Part shown: positions 25,466 through 33,709 of the stretch, piece by piece
Numbering within the stretch: the stretch's first letter is position 1
Layout of the letters: the number at the start of each line of letters is the position of its first letter
Origin: Collinsella aerofaciens
GTDB lineage: Bacteria; Actinomycetota; Coriobacteriia; Coriobacteriales; Coriobacteriaceae
Direction of reading: 5' to 3'
Length of the DNA stretch: 64,000 nucleotides
Assembly: GCF_028206795.1 (NCBI RefSeq)
Contig: NZ_JAQLFJ010000007.1
Location: forward strand, 55,766 to 119,765
Made by a program: the position numbers and the translations under genes
The notes under the pieces: model-generated
The model's input: the letters and a program-made list of their open reading frames with translations, nothing else
The model's database searches: none
What the model was told of the DNA's origin: nothing

Positions 25466-26344
25466 GTGTACGATCGACGACTTGAGGCCATATCGGCCGC
25501 CGCGGAGCTGGGAAGCTTCTCGCGTGCGGCGGCAAAGCTGCGCGTGTCGACGCCGGCGCTCGTCAAGCAGGTATCGGGTTTTGAGGCGGAGTTCGGTATT
25601 ACGCTGTTCGAGCGCTCGCACTCGGGCGTCAAGGTGACGCCGGCGGGTGCTCTGCTGGTGGACGACGCGCGCTCGATTATGCGCCAGTCCGAGGACGCCC
25701 TGCGCCGTGCCCGACGTGCGGCGGGCGATGGTGGTGCCGTGCGCCTGGGCGTGTCGATGATGTGTCCGGGGCGCCAAACGCTGTCGATGTGGACGGGCAT
25801 CCACGATCTGGAGCCGTCGCTGCGATTTGAGATTGTGCCGGTAAGCGACCTCTACGACGAGCGCGAGACCGTCATGCGCAGCTTGGGCCGCGAGGTCGAT
25901 GTGGTGCAGTCGAGTTTTTCGACTCCGCGCTGGGGCGACACCTGCCAAAAGCTCCGCATCGTCAACGTGCCGTTTTATATCGACCTGCCGCGCGCGAGCC
26001 CGCTGGCGCGCAAGACGCGCATCACGGTCGCCGACTTGGAGGGCATGCGCCTGCGCGTGCTTCGCCACGGCAACGACGCCATGGACAGCCTGCGCATCGA
26101 CCTGTTGGCCGACGGCGGCGTGGACGTGATCGACGTGGACAGCTTTGACTTCGCGCTCTTTAACGAGGCGGAGGAAAAGGGCGACGCGGTTCTCACCTGC
26201 GGAGCGTGGTCGGGGGTGCACCCGGCCTTTGTGGGCGTACCGTTCCTGTGCGGCCGCGAGGTGCCGGTCTTTCTGCACTACCCGCTCGAGCCAACCCTCC
26301 AAGTACAAAAATTCGTCAACGCCATGGCTCAGCTTCTCAAATAG
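25466..26344 (+). CDS. LysR-family transcriptional regulator
   Basis: A 292-residue regulator. The N-terminal winged helix is standard (LEAISAAAELGSFSRAAAKL, then TPALVKQVSGFEAEFGITLF), followed by a two-lobed inducer-binding domain from about residue 85. GTG at 25466 is preferred because GGGAG lies 6 nt upstream; the ATG at 25433 has no visible site. It is divergent from the SDR/MFS/oxidoreductase operon and is its likely activator. The inducer is unknown. Confidence 0.87.
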   Translation: MYDRRLEAISAAAELGSFSRAAAKLRVSTPALVKQVSGFEAEFGITLFERSHSGVKVTPAGALLVDDARSIMRQSEDALRRARRAAGDGGAVRLGVSMMCPGRQTLSMWTGIHDLEPSLRFEIVPVSDLYDERETVMRSLGREVDVVQSSFSTPRWGDTCQKLRIVNVPFYIDLPRASPLARKTRITVADLEGMRLRVLRHGNDAMDSLRIDLLADGGVDVIDVDSFDFALFNEAEEKGDAVLTCGAWSGVHPAFVGVPFLCGREVPVFLHYPLEPTLQVQKFVNAMAQLLK

Positions 26345-26464
26345 CTATCGTGTCGATGATTCTTTAATCCCCGTCCTAGAAAAATCATCTGGTAGAGTTG
26401 ACCCCGCATGATTTACAAGACACTATGCGCCACCTACTCTTTTGTCATTTAGGGGATTGAACTT

Positions 26465-27549
26465 GTGAATACTTCTGTCGCCAAGAAGGCCAGCCAGGCG
26501 GTGCGCCTGCTCATGATGGTGCTTACGGCAGTTCTTATCTTCTTCTTCATCAATGTTATGGTGCTCGTCTCCGACATCCAGGGCACGGCACGCGTGGTCA
26601 ACTATGCCGGCCTGGTGCGTGGCACCACGCAGCGAATCGTTAAGCTCGAGGATGCGGGCCAGCCACAAGACGATCTGCTCAAAGCGGTGGATTCATACAT
26701 TTGCGCTACGGAAGCGACGACCTCAATCTCGTCCGACTCGATGACGATGAGTATCAGGCAAAGATGACCGAACTCGCGGGCTATTTTGACGAGCTTCGAA
26801 CCGAGATTGCCCGTGTGCGCGAAGTCGGCTACGAGAACACCGACATCATCGCCATGAGTGAGGAGTTCTTTGGTATTTGTGACGATGCCACGAGACTCGC
26901 TGAGGACTACTCCCAAGAGAAGGCGACGGCGCTCAATCGTCTCGAGGGCTTGGTGATCATCAACATCGTGGGCTTGGTGACGACCTTTGCGGTCGAACTT
27001 GCCCGCGCGGTGCGTACTGCCGCACTCAATCGCGAGCTGCAGAACAAAGTCTATCTCGACGAAGCCACGGGGCTGCCCAACAAGAACAAATGCGAGGAAA
27101 TCTTGGGGCAGGGGCATCCCGTTTCCGCTGAAGAGCCCGTCGCACTTTGCGTCTTCGATCTTAACAATCTGCATACGGTCAATAACCGCTTTGGCCACGA
27201 GAAGGGCGACGAATACATCCGTGCTTTTGCCCATCAGCTGGGGCGGGTGGCGTCCGAGACCTGTTTTGTGGGTCGCGACGGTGGCGATGAGTTTATCGCG
27301 GTGTTGTGGGATGCCGATCGAGCTGCCGTGGAGTCCTGCCTCACGCGGATTTGTGTGAACGTGAATGAGTATTCCGAGGCTCACCCCGACATGCCTATCA
27401 GCTATGCGGTGGGTTATGCGCTTTCCAGTGATTTTGATGAACCGCCTACGATGCGCGAGCTCTTTTCTCGTGCCGACAAAAACATGTACATCGACAAGAA
27501 CCGCGTAAAGACAGCCGAGACAGCCGGGCCGCAACGCGAGGACCGCTAA
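26465..27549 (+). pseudogene. Membrane diguanylate cyclase (GGDEF) gene with a frameshift
   Basis: The N-terminal part (GTG at 26465) encodes a membrane helix and an extracytoplasmic helical sensor beginning TARVVNYAGLVRGTTQR, as in PilJ-like input domains. The frame is lost at the TTT run at 26700-26702. From there the +1-shifted frame continues the same domain (RYGSDDLNLVRLDDDEY), then a second membrane helix and a full GGDEF domain with an intact active site (RDGGDEF) and DEATGLPNKN. One extra T would restore a single 361-residue protein. The cause may be a real mutation, phase variation or an assembly error. If intact, the enzyme would make cyclic di-GMP. Confidence 0.82.
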
Positions 27550-27590
27550 GCCTGTAACAGAGGGCGGCTAATTTGGCATGTGGCATAGAA

Positions 27591-27624
27591 AAGCCCCCGC
27601 AGCTCGTGTGGCTGCGGAGGCTTT
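27591..27624. terminator. Terminator between convergent genes
   Basis: AAGCCCCCGCAGC/GCTGCGGAGGCTT stem (one mismatch) with a 7-nt loop and a short T run. It lies between the diguanylate cyclase gene and the leftward ABC exporter. The rest of the 200-bp gap holds nothing recognisable. Confidence 0.75.
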
Positions 27625-27748
27625 ATTCGTTGCGGTGCATTGTGTTTGGGTCGTTGAGATGAGTCGATTTGCCCCGAAAGAGGAGGGCATTGACCTTAGG
27701 GTCATGCCCGACGAATGAACGGCAAATCGGCCATCTCGGCGGGCCGAA

Positions 27749-29668
27749 CTACTCCAGTTCAAACGCTCCGGTATAGAGCTGGTAGTAGTACCCGCGCTTG
27801 GCGATCAACTCGTCGTGGTTGCCGCGCTCGATGATGCGGCCGTGGTCAAGGCAGATGATCGCATCGGAGTTGCGCACGGTGGAGAGACGGTGCGCGATGA
27901 CAAACGTCGTGCGACCCTCCATGAGCTTGTCCATGCCTGCCTGCACGATGGCCTCGGTGCGGGTATCGATGCTCGACGTGGCCTCGTCCAGAATCATCGC
28001 CGGCGGATCGGCGACGGCGGCGCGCGCGATCGAAATCAGCTGGCGCTGGCCCTGCGACAGCTGGGCACCGTTGCCGGTGAGCATGGTGTCGTAGCCGTCG
28101 GGCAGGCGGGTGATAAAGTCGTCGGCGCCGGCGAGCTTGGCGGCCTCGATGCACTCCTCGTCGGTGGCGCTCAAGTTGCCGTAGCGGATGTTATCCATGA
28201 CGGTACCAGTGAATAGGTTCACATCCTGCAGCACCACGCCCAGCGAACGGCGCAGATCGGACTTGCGAATCTTGTTGACGTTGATGCCGTCGTAGCGGAT
28301 CTTGCCGTCGGCGATGTCATAGAAGCGGTTGATGAGGTTGGTGATGGTCGTTTTGCCGGCACCGGTGGCGCCGACAAACGCGACCTTCTGGCCCGGCTTG
28401 GCAAATACGGACACGCCGTGCAGCACCTCGTGGTCGGGCGTGTAGCCAAAGTCGACGTTGTCCATGACTAGGTCGCCACGCAGCGGCACGTACTCAATCT
28501 CGCCGGTTGCGCGGTGCGGATGCTTCCACGCCCACATGCCGGTGTGGTGGTCGGCTTCCTCGAGCTGCCAAGTGTCGGGGTTTACCTGCGCGTTGACGAG
28601 CGTCACGTAGCCCTCGTCGGCCTCGGGCTCCTCGTCGATGAGCTCAAAGATGCGGTCGGCGCCGGCAAGGCCCATGACCACGGCGTTGATCTGCTGCGAG
28701 ATCTGGCCGATCTGGCCGCAGAACTGCCTGGTCATGTTAAGGAACGGCACCACGACGGCAATGGACAGGCCCATGCCCGAGATGCTCAGGTTGGGCACGC
28801 CCAGCGCCAAGAAAATGCCGCCGGCCAGTGCGACCAGCACATAGAGCAGGTTGCCCAGGTTCATGAGGATGGGCATGAGGATGTTGGCGTACATGTTGGC
28901 CTTCTGCGAGACTTCGAAGAGTTTCTCGTTGCGCTCATCGAAATCGGCCTCGGCGGCAGATTCGTGGCAGAACGCCTTGACGACCTTCTGGCCGTTCATA
29001 ACCTCCTCAATGTGGCCCTCGACCACGCCGAGTTCGGTCTGCTGCGCGATAAAGAACCGCGCGGAGTTGGAGCCGAGGAGCTTGGTCATAAAGGTCATAA
29101 AGGTGACGCCTGTCACAATGACCAGGCACATCCACACGCTGTAGTACAGCATGATAAAGAACACCGAGCAGATGATGATGACCGTCAAAAGCAGGTTGGG
29201 CAGCGACTGGCTGATCATCTGGCGCAGCGTGTCGATATCGTTGGTGTAGTGGCTCATGATGTCGCCGCGCTGATGCGTGTCGAAGTAGCGGATCGGCAGG
29301 TCCTGCATACGGTTGAACATCATCTCGCGCAGCTTCTCGAGCGAGCCCTGCGTGATGATGGCCATGGCGCGGTTCCAGAAGAGCGAGGACAGGACGCCGA
29401 CGCCGTAGATGCAGGCGAGCGTCGTGACGAGCTGTAGGATCTGCGGGCGCGCGGCTTCCCAATCACCCGACTGCCACGATTCGCTAATAATCTGCAGGGC
29501 ACTTTGAAGGAACATCGGGCCGATGGCGTTGATGATGGCGCAGAGCACCACGCCGGCGGCAACGAGGGGCAAAAGCACGGGATAGAAGCCAAAGAGCGTC
29601 TTGATGAGGCGCGGCAGGGTGCCGCCCTTGCGGTTGAGCGCGCGCTCGGCGGTCGTTGCCTTACTCAT
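27749..29668 (-). CDS. Heterodimeric ABC exporter, catalytic subunit (MarR-linked)
   Basis: A 639-residue half-exporter with six membrane helices and a C-terminal ATPase. Walker A is GATGAGKTT near 434, Walker B MILDEATSS has the catalytic Glu, and the switch His is present (IAHR). The signature is altered to LSQGQ. An insertion of about 30 residues precedes the ATPase domain. The ATG at 29668 follows GGAGG and overlaps the upstream partner's stop by 8 bp, so the two are translationally coupled. It is the last gene of a marR-ABC-ABC operon. Confidence 0.9.
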   Translation of the reverse strand: MSKATTAERALNRKGGTLPRLIKTLFGFYPVLLPLVAAGVVLCAIINAIGPMFLQSALQIISESWQSGDWEAARPQILQLVTTLACIYGVGVLSSLFWNRAMAIITQGSLEKLREMMFNRMQDLPIRYFDTHQRGDIMSHYTNDIDTLRQMISQSLPNLLLTVIIICSVFFIMLYYSVWMCLVIVTGVTFMTFMTKLLGSNSARFFIAQQTELGVVEGHIEEVMNGQKVVKAFCHESAAEADFDERNEKLFEVSQKANMYANILMPILMNLGNLLYVLVALAGGIFLALGVPNLSISGMGLSIAVVVPFLNMTRQFCGQIGQISQQINAVVMGLAGADRIFELIDEEPEADEGYVTLVNAQVNPDTWQLEEADHHTGMWAWKHPHRATGEIEYVPLRGDLVMDNVDFGYTPDHEVLHGVSVFAKPGQKVAFVGATGAGKTTITNLINRFYDIADGKIRYDGINVNKIRKSDLRRSLGVVLQDVNLFTGTVMDNIRYGNLSATDEECIEAAKLAGADDFITRLPDGYDTMLTGNGAQLSQGQRQLISIARAAVADPPAMILDEATSSIDTRTEAIVQAGMDKLMEGRTTFVIAHRLSTVRNSDAIICLDHGRIIERGNHDELIAKRGYYYQLYTGAFELE

Positions 29669-31502
29669 GTGCCTCGCCTCCTTCCTGGGTCTGAGCTTGC
29701 GTTGCGGTCGTGTCGGTGTTGTCTGCCGCCGTGGTCGTATCGCCGGAAACGTCGCCGGCGTCCTCGCCCTCGGCAGACATCTTGTTTTGCGAGGTGAAGG
29801 TCTCGCGGTAGATCTCGCTCGTCTGGAGCAGCTCGTCATGGTTGCCGATCTGCGCGATGCGGCCGCCCTCCATGACGATGATGCGGTCTGCATCCTGCAC
29901 CGAGCTGATGCGCTGGGCAATGATGAGCTTGGTCGTGTTGGGCAGGTAGCTTGCCAGCCCTGCGCGAATCTTGGCGTCGGTCTTGGTGTCGACGGCGCTG
30001 GTGGAGTCGTCAAGAATCAAGATCCTGGGGCGACGCAGCAGAGCGCGGGCGATGCACAGGCGCTGCTTCTGGCCACCAGAGACGTTGGAACCGCCCTGCT
30101 CAATCCAGGTGTTGTAGCCCTTGGGGAAGCCGTCGACAAACTCGTCGGCGCAGGCCAGGTGCGCGGCCTCGCGGACCTCCTCGTCGGTGGCGTTCGGATC
30201 GCCCCAGCGCAGGTTCTCGGCGATCGTGCCGCTAAACAGCACGTTTTTCTGCAGCACCATGGCGACCTGGTGGCGCAGCGCGTCCAGGTCGTAATCGCGC
30301 ACGTCCACGCCGCCTACGCGCACGGTGCCCTCGGTGGCGTCATATAGGCGGGCGATGAGGTTTACCAACGTGGACTTGGCCGAACCGGTGCCGCCGATGA
30401 TGCCGATCGTCTCGCCGCTCTTAATGTGCAGGTCGATGTCGTCGAGCGCCTGGCGCTTCGCATGCTCGGAATACTTAAAGCTCACGTGGTCGAAGTCGAT
30501 GGAGCCGTCGGCCACCTCGTGCACGGGCTCGGCGGGATCGGCGATCGTGGGCTCGGCGGCCAGCACCTCGGTAATACGGTGCGCCGATTCGTCGGCCATG
30601 GTCACCATGACAAAAATCATCGACAGCTGCATCAGGCTCATCAGAATCTGGAAGCCGTAGGTAAAGGTCGAGGACAGCTGGCCCACGTCGAACAGCGTGC
30701 CTTGGCTCGTGATGATGAGCTTGGAACCCAGGTAGATGATGACAACGAACGCGCCGTTGACGCAGATGTTCATCATGGGGTTGTTAAAGGCAAGGAGCTT
30801 CTCGGCGCGGGTGAAGTCCATCTGTACGTCGCGCGCAGCGGTCGCGAACTTTTCCTTCTCGTAGTCCTGGCGCACATAGCTCTTGACCACGCGCATGCCG
30901 GTGACGTTTTCCTCGACGGATTCGTTAAGGGCGTCGTACTTGTGGAATACGCGCGAGAAGATGGGGCGCACCTTGTAGATGATAAAGAACAGGCCAAAGC
31001 CCAGCAGTGGAATCATGGCCAGGTAGACAAACGAGACGCTGCCGCCCATGGCGTAAGCCATGACGAAGGCGAAGACCAGCACCAGTGGCGACCGCACGGC
31101 GATGCGGATGAGCATCATAAAGGCCTGCTGCACGTTGTTGATGTCGGTGGTGAGGCGGGTGACGAGCGAGGAGCTCGAGAACTCGTCGATGTTCGCAAAG
31201 CTGAACGTCTGGATCTTGTAGAACAGATCCTGACGCAGGTTTTTGGCAAAACCGCAGCTTGCGTGGCTACAGGTGACGCCGGCTGCCGCACCAAAGGCGA
31301 GCGACGTCAACGCGATGAGCACGAGGAGACCCGCGGTGGGAAGTATCTCGGCCACGGTGGCACCGTCTTTGATGGCGTCGATCAAGTTGGCGGTGATAAA
31401 TGGAATCAGCATCTCGCAGAGCACCTCGCCAAGCACGAGCAGCGGCGTGGCAACGGCGACCTTCATATAGTCGCGGATGCTTCCCATGAGGGTTTTAATC
31501 AT
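29661..31502 (-). CDS. Heterodimeric ABC exporter, subunit with degenerate ATP site (MarR-linked)
   Basis: A 613-residue half-exporter. Walker A is GGTGSAKST near 367 and the signature VSGGQ is intact. Walker B reads ILDDSTS with Asp in place of the catalytic Glu, and the switch His is Gln (IAQR). This is exactly complementary to the partner downstream. A 40-residue Thr/Glu/Ala-rich C-terminal tail is unusual. Its start overlaps the MarR stop by 8 bp. MarR control suggests drug or toxic-metabolite export. Confidence 0.9.
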   Translation of the reverse strand: MIKTLMGSIRDYMKVAVATPLLVLGEVLCEMLIPFITANLIDAIKDGATVAEILPTAGLLVLIALTSLAFGAAAGVTCSHASCGFAKNLRQDLFYKIQTFSFANIDEFSSSSLVTRLTTDINNVQQAFMMLIRIAVRSPLVLVFAFVMAYAMGGSVSFVYLAMIPLLGFGLFFIIYKVRPIFSRVFHKYDALNESVEENVTGMRVVKSYVRQDYEKEKFATAARDVQMDFTRAEKLLAFNNPMMNICVNGAFVVIIYLGSKLIITSQGTLFDVGQLSSTFTYGFQILMSLMQLSMIFVMVTMADESAHRITEVLAAEPTIADPAEPVHEVADGSIDFDHVSFKYSEHAKRQALDDIDLHIKSGETIGIIGGTGSAKSTLVNLIARLYDATEGTVRVGGVDVRDYDLDALRHQVAMVLQKNVLFSGTIAENLRWGDPNATDEEVREAAHLACADEFVDGFPKGYNTWIEQGGSNVSGGQKQRLCIARALLRRPRILILDDSTSAVDTKTDAKIRAGLASYLPNTTKLIIAQRISSVQDADRIIVMEGGRIAQIGNHDELLQTSEIYRETFTSQNKMSAEGEDAGDVSGDTTTAADNTDTTATQAQTQEGGEAHE

Positions 31503-31998
31503 CCAGTTCCTCCCAAGTTACACGGATTTTCTCGAGCATTTCGGCGAGCTGCTCGCGCTCGTCGTGTGTGAGGGCGCTAAAGGCCTGCTCTCTAAAGCGA
31601 ATGCGGGCCGCTTGGTCGATGCGGGCATTTTCCCGGCCGGTTTCGGTCAGGCGAATGGTGAGTTGCCGTCGATCCTTGGGGTTACGGCTGCGCTCGATGA
31701 GGCCGTTGAGCTCGAGTTTGGACAGGATCTCGGAAAGCGACCCTGGCTTGAGGTCAAAGTGCATGCCGAGTTCCTGCTGCGACATCTCGCCGCCGGGCTG
31801 TTTGGCCAGCAGGCAGATAATGGGCGCCTTGCCGGATACGCCACCACCATGAAAGTGCATGTAATGGCCGCAAAAGCCCAGGTTATTGAGGATGCGCTTG
31901 GCAAGCTTGTCTTCCGAGCTAACCGCTTCGGGTACATCAGCCGGCTGTGACGGGTCGCCGCCGGGTTCATGCGGATAGGCGAGTGGTTCAACACACAT
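31495..31998 (-). CDS. MarR-family transcriptional regulator
   Basis: A 167-residue winged-helix regulator. The recognition region is SQQELGMHFDLKPGSLSEIL and the wing is RSRNPKDRRQLTIRLTETG, the typical MarR wing. The N-terminal region contains a His-rich stretch (CGHYMHFHGGG). It heads the operon with the two ABC genes and probably represses it through the inverted repeat at 32020-32055. A GGAG site precedes the ATG. The ligand is unknown. Confidence 0.9.
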   Translation of the reverse strand: MCVEPLAYPHEPGGDPSQPADVPEAVSSEDKLAKRILNNLGFCGHYMHFHGGGVSGKAPIICLLAKQPGGEMSQQELGMHFDLKPGSLSEILSKLELNGLIERSRNPKDRRQLTIRLTETGRENARIDQAARIRFREQAFSALTHDEREQLAEMLEKIRVTWEELDD

Positions 31999-32019
31999 AT
32001 CTAAGCTTCGCTCCTTTCT

Positions 32020-32082
32020 TTAGTTAGGTAGTGGAATTGTTTTGTGCCTAACCAATTTAGGAGCGTGAGAAATCAATGTCAA
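32020..32082 (-). promoter_or_regulatory. marR operon promoter and putative MarR operator
   Basis: Reading leftward, a -35 TTGACA (32082-32077), a 17-bp spacer and a -10 TAAATT (32059-32054) precede the operon. TTAGTTAGG (32020-32028) and CCTAACCAA (32047-32055) form an inverted repeat with one mismatch that overlaps the -10 and transcription start region, the expected position of an autorepressor site. Confidence 0.6.
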
Positions 32083-32099
32083 GGTACCAAACTTATTAA

Positions 32100-32270
32100 G
32101 TTACGGCGTTTTGCCAAACGCCGTAACCGCTCGACGCTGCAAACGTTCCTAGGCGGCAATCTGGCGTTCAATCGTCGGGCATGGCCACAAGGCCTATGCC
32201 CTCCTCTTTCACGCCACCTTGCTCGCTTAGGAACGCTTTCGCTGTCCGTCCTCAACCTGCGGCGTTGCCC
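32100..32270 (+). repeat. Structured intergenic repeat, copy A (divergent)
   Basis: Starts with a 12-bp perfect hairpin GTTACGGCGTTT/AAACGCCGTAAC (32100-32127), then CGACGCTGC. A long stem follows: outer GTTCCTAGGCG (32145-32155) with CGCTTAGGAAC (32224-32234), inner GGGCATGGCC (177-186 of this kilobase) with GGCCTATGCCC. The architecture is that of copies B-D, but most stem bases differ. It fills much of the 424-bp gap upstream of the kinase gene; downstream of it nothing else is recognised except short GGGGAC-type motifs. Confidence 0.75.
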
Positions 32271-32422
32271 TTGTTGGCACTTGGGGACGTTCCTTTTCTG
32301 TCGGCACCTAGGGACACTCCTTGTCAAGGCTTTGGTGCAAACTTCCGTCCGCAGCGCTCCCTGCGCTACACTTAGTCGCATTGTGGCGCCGCCGCGCCGT
32401 GCCCGAACCAAGGGAGACTCTC

Positions 32423-33247
32423 ATGAAGAACACTCAGCTGCTGCTGATCAACGATATGTGCGGTTACGGCAAGGTTGCGCTTTCCGCCATGCTGCCGGTG
32501 CTGTCGCACATGGGCTATCGCATCCACAACCTGCCGACGGCCCTCGTTTCCGATACGCTCAACTATCCCAAGTTCTACATCCACGACACCACCGAGTACG
32601 TGCGCCAGAGCCTCGCCATCTGGGAGGAGCTCGGCTTTGAGTTCGACGCCATCTCGACCGGCTTTATCGTGACCGAGGAAGAGACGCGCGTCATCTCGGA
32701 CTTTTGCCACCGTCGCGCGCAAAAGGGCACCAAGGTGTTCGTTGACCCCATCATGGGCGACAACGGCAGGCTCTATGCGGGTGTGCCCGAGTCCACGATT
32801 GGCCTTATGCAGCACCTGCTGGAGTGCGCAGACTACGCGGTGCCCAACTATACTGAGGCGTGCCTGCTTGCCGATAGGCCTATCGCCGAGCAAATTACGC
32901 CCGATGAGGCCCGCGCCCTTGTGGACGCCGTGCGCGAGCTGGGTGCCAAGTCGGTGGTCATTACGAGCGCCGTGGTCAATGGCACGAACGCGGTTATCGG
33001 TTACGACCATGTAGCGGGGGAGTACTTCACGATTCCCTTTGAGCTCATTCCGGTGTATTTCCCGGGCACGGGCGACACGTTTTCGGCGGTGCTCGTCGGC
33101 CGCGTTATGGCCGGTTGGAGCCTGCAGCGCGCGACGGGCGATGCCATGCGCGTGGTGGCGGAGCTTATCGAGCGCAATGCCGACCAAGAGGACAAGTCGG
33201 CCGGCCTTCCCATCGAGGCCTGCCTGGATGTGGTTGACCATGAGTAA
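32423..33247 (+). CDS. pdxY: Pyridoxal/pyridoxamine kinase (ribokinase family)
   Basis: A 274-residue kinase of the PdxK/PdxY group, which phosphorylates pyridoxal and related vitamers with ATP in PLP salvage. The substrate-binding segment is INDMCGYGKVALSAMLPVL, followed by PTALVSDTLNYP, and the ATP/anion-hole motif is FPGTGDTFSAVL near residue 213. The ATG at 32423 has AGGGAG upstream and gives the usual length. The next gene overlaps it by 8 bp. The symbol is a family-level assignment; a related ribokinase role cannot be excluded. Confidence 0.8.
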   Translation: MKNTQLLLINDMCGYGKVALSAMLPVLSHMGYRIHNLPTALVSDTLNYPKFYIHDTTEYVRQSLAIWEELGFEFDAISTGFIVTEEETRVISDFCHRRAQKGTKVFVDPIMGDNGRLYAGVPESTIGLMQHLLECADYAVPNYTEACLLADRPIAEQITPDEARALVDAVRELGAKSVVITSAVVNGTNAVIGYDHVAGEYFTIPFELIPVYFPGTGDTFSAVLVGRVMAGWSLQRATGDAMRVVAELIERNADQEDKSAGLPIEACLDVVDHE

Positions 33248-33569
33248 CGCCGACGAGAGCAGCACCGAGGCGGCGGGCGAGAACAAGCCGCTCGGTGCCC
33301 CGCGCGGCAGGCGCCCACGTATTCGCATTAGCTGCGTGGACCAGCTGGGCACATGCCGCTGCCATCACGGGCACAAGCCGGGTGACGTCTTCGACTTCGA
33401 CCGCGACCGCGGCAAGATGTGTTCCATGGCATGTCACGTGGGCCTTCCCTATATCGACATCCTGCGCTACGGCGGAACCGTGCCCGGTAACGAGCCCGGC
33501 ACGGCAAAGTTCTGCTGTCCCGAGGTCGATACGCTGAACGTCTGGCTTGCTGAGATCGTCGACGAGTAA
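33240..33569 (+). CDS. Cys-rich TIGR04076-like protein coupled to the kinase gene
   Basis: A 109-residue soluble protein. After a charged N-terminus, it has Cys residues in a pattern resembling the TIGR04076 family: ISCVDQLGTCRCHHGHKPGD, then KMCSMACHVGLPYIDILRYGG and KFCCPEV. The function of this family is unknown; the Cys/His spacing suggests metal or cluster binding. Its ATG lies inside the last codons of the kinase gene (ATGAGTAA overlap), so it is translated by coupling and may share a process with the kinase. Confidence 0.7.
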   Translation: MSNADESSTEAAGENKPLGAPRGRRPRIRISCVDQLGTCRCHHGHKPGDVFDFDRDRGKMCSMACHVGLPYIDILRYGGTVPGNEPGTAKFCCPEVDTLNVWLAEIVDE

Positions 33570-33597
33570 TCGAGCGAGGTTTTTCTCCCTCAAAGAT

Positions 33598-33667
33598 AAC
33601 GAGCGTGGATAATCTCCCGTTTAGAGCGCGCTTGAACGCTCAAAGTGGGAGATTATCAACGCTCGTT
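33598..33667. repeat. 21-bp-arm inverted repeat between convergent genes
   Basis: Arms 33598-33618 and 33647-33667 pair at 20 of 21 positions (AACGAGCGT.GATAATCTCCC), with further pairing inside the 28-nt loop (TTTAGAGCG/CGCTCAAA). It ends in a short T run and separates convergent genes, so it may terminate both. Confidence 0.78.
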
Positions 33668-33709
33668 TTATGCCGATGGCGTGGCACGTGCGTCCGCGTG
33701 CTCGCTTGC

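Noticed and set aside
26701-27549. Independent start of a soluble GGDEF protein at the ATG-like codon 26701
   Set aside because: The codon is TTG without a ribosome site, and the encoded N-terminus continues a domain begun in the other frame, so a frameshifted single gene explains it better.
32100-32640. A rightward frame of about 198 codons through repeat copy A into the kinase gene
   Set aside because: It is out of frame with the kinase gene and consists of the repeat's palindromes; no ribosome site or family similarity.
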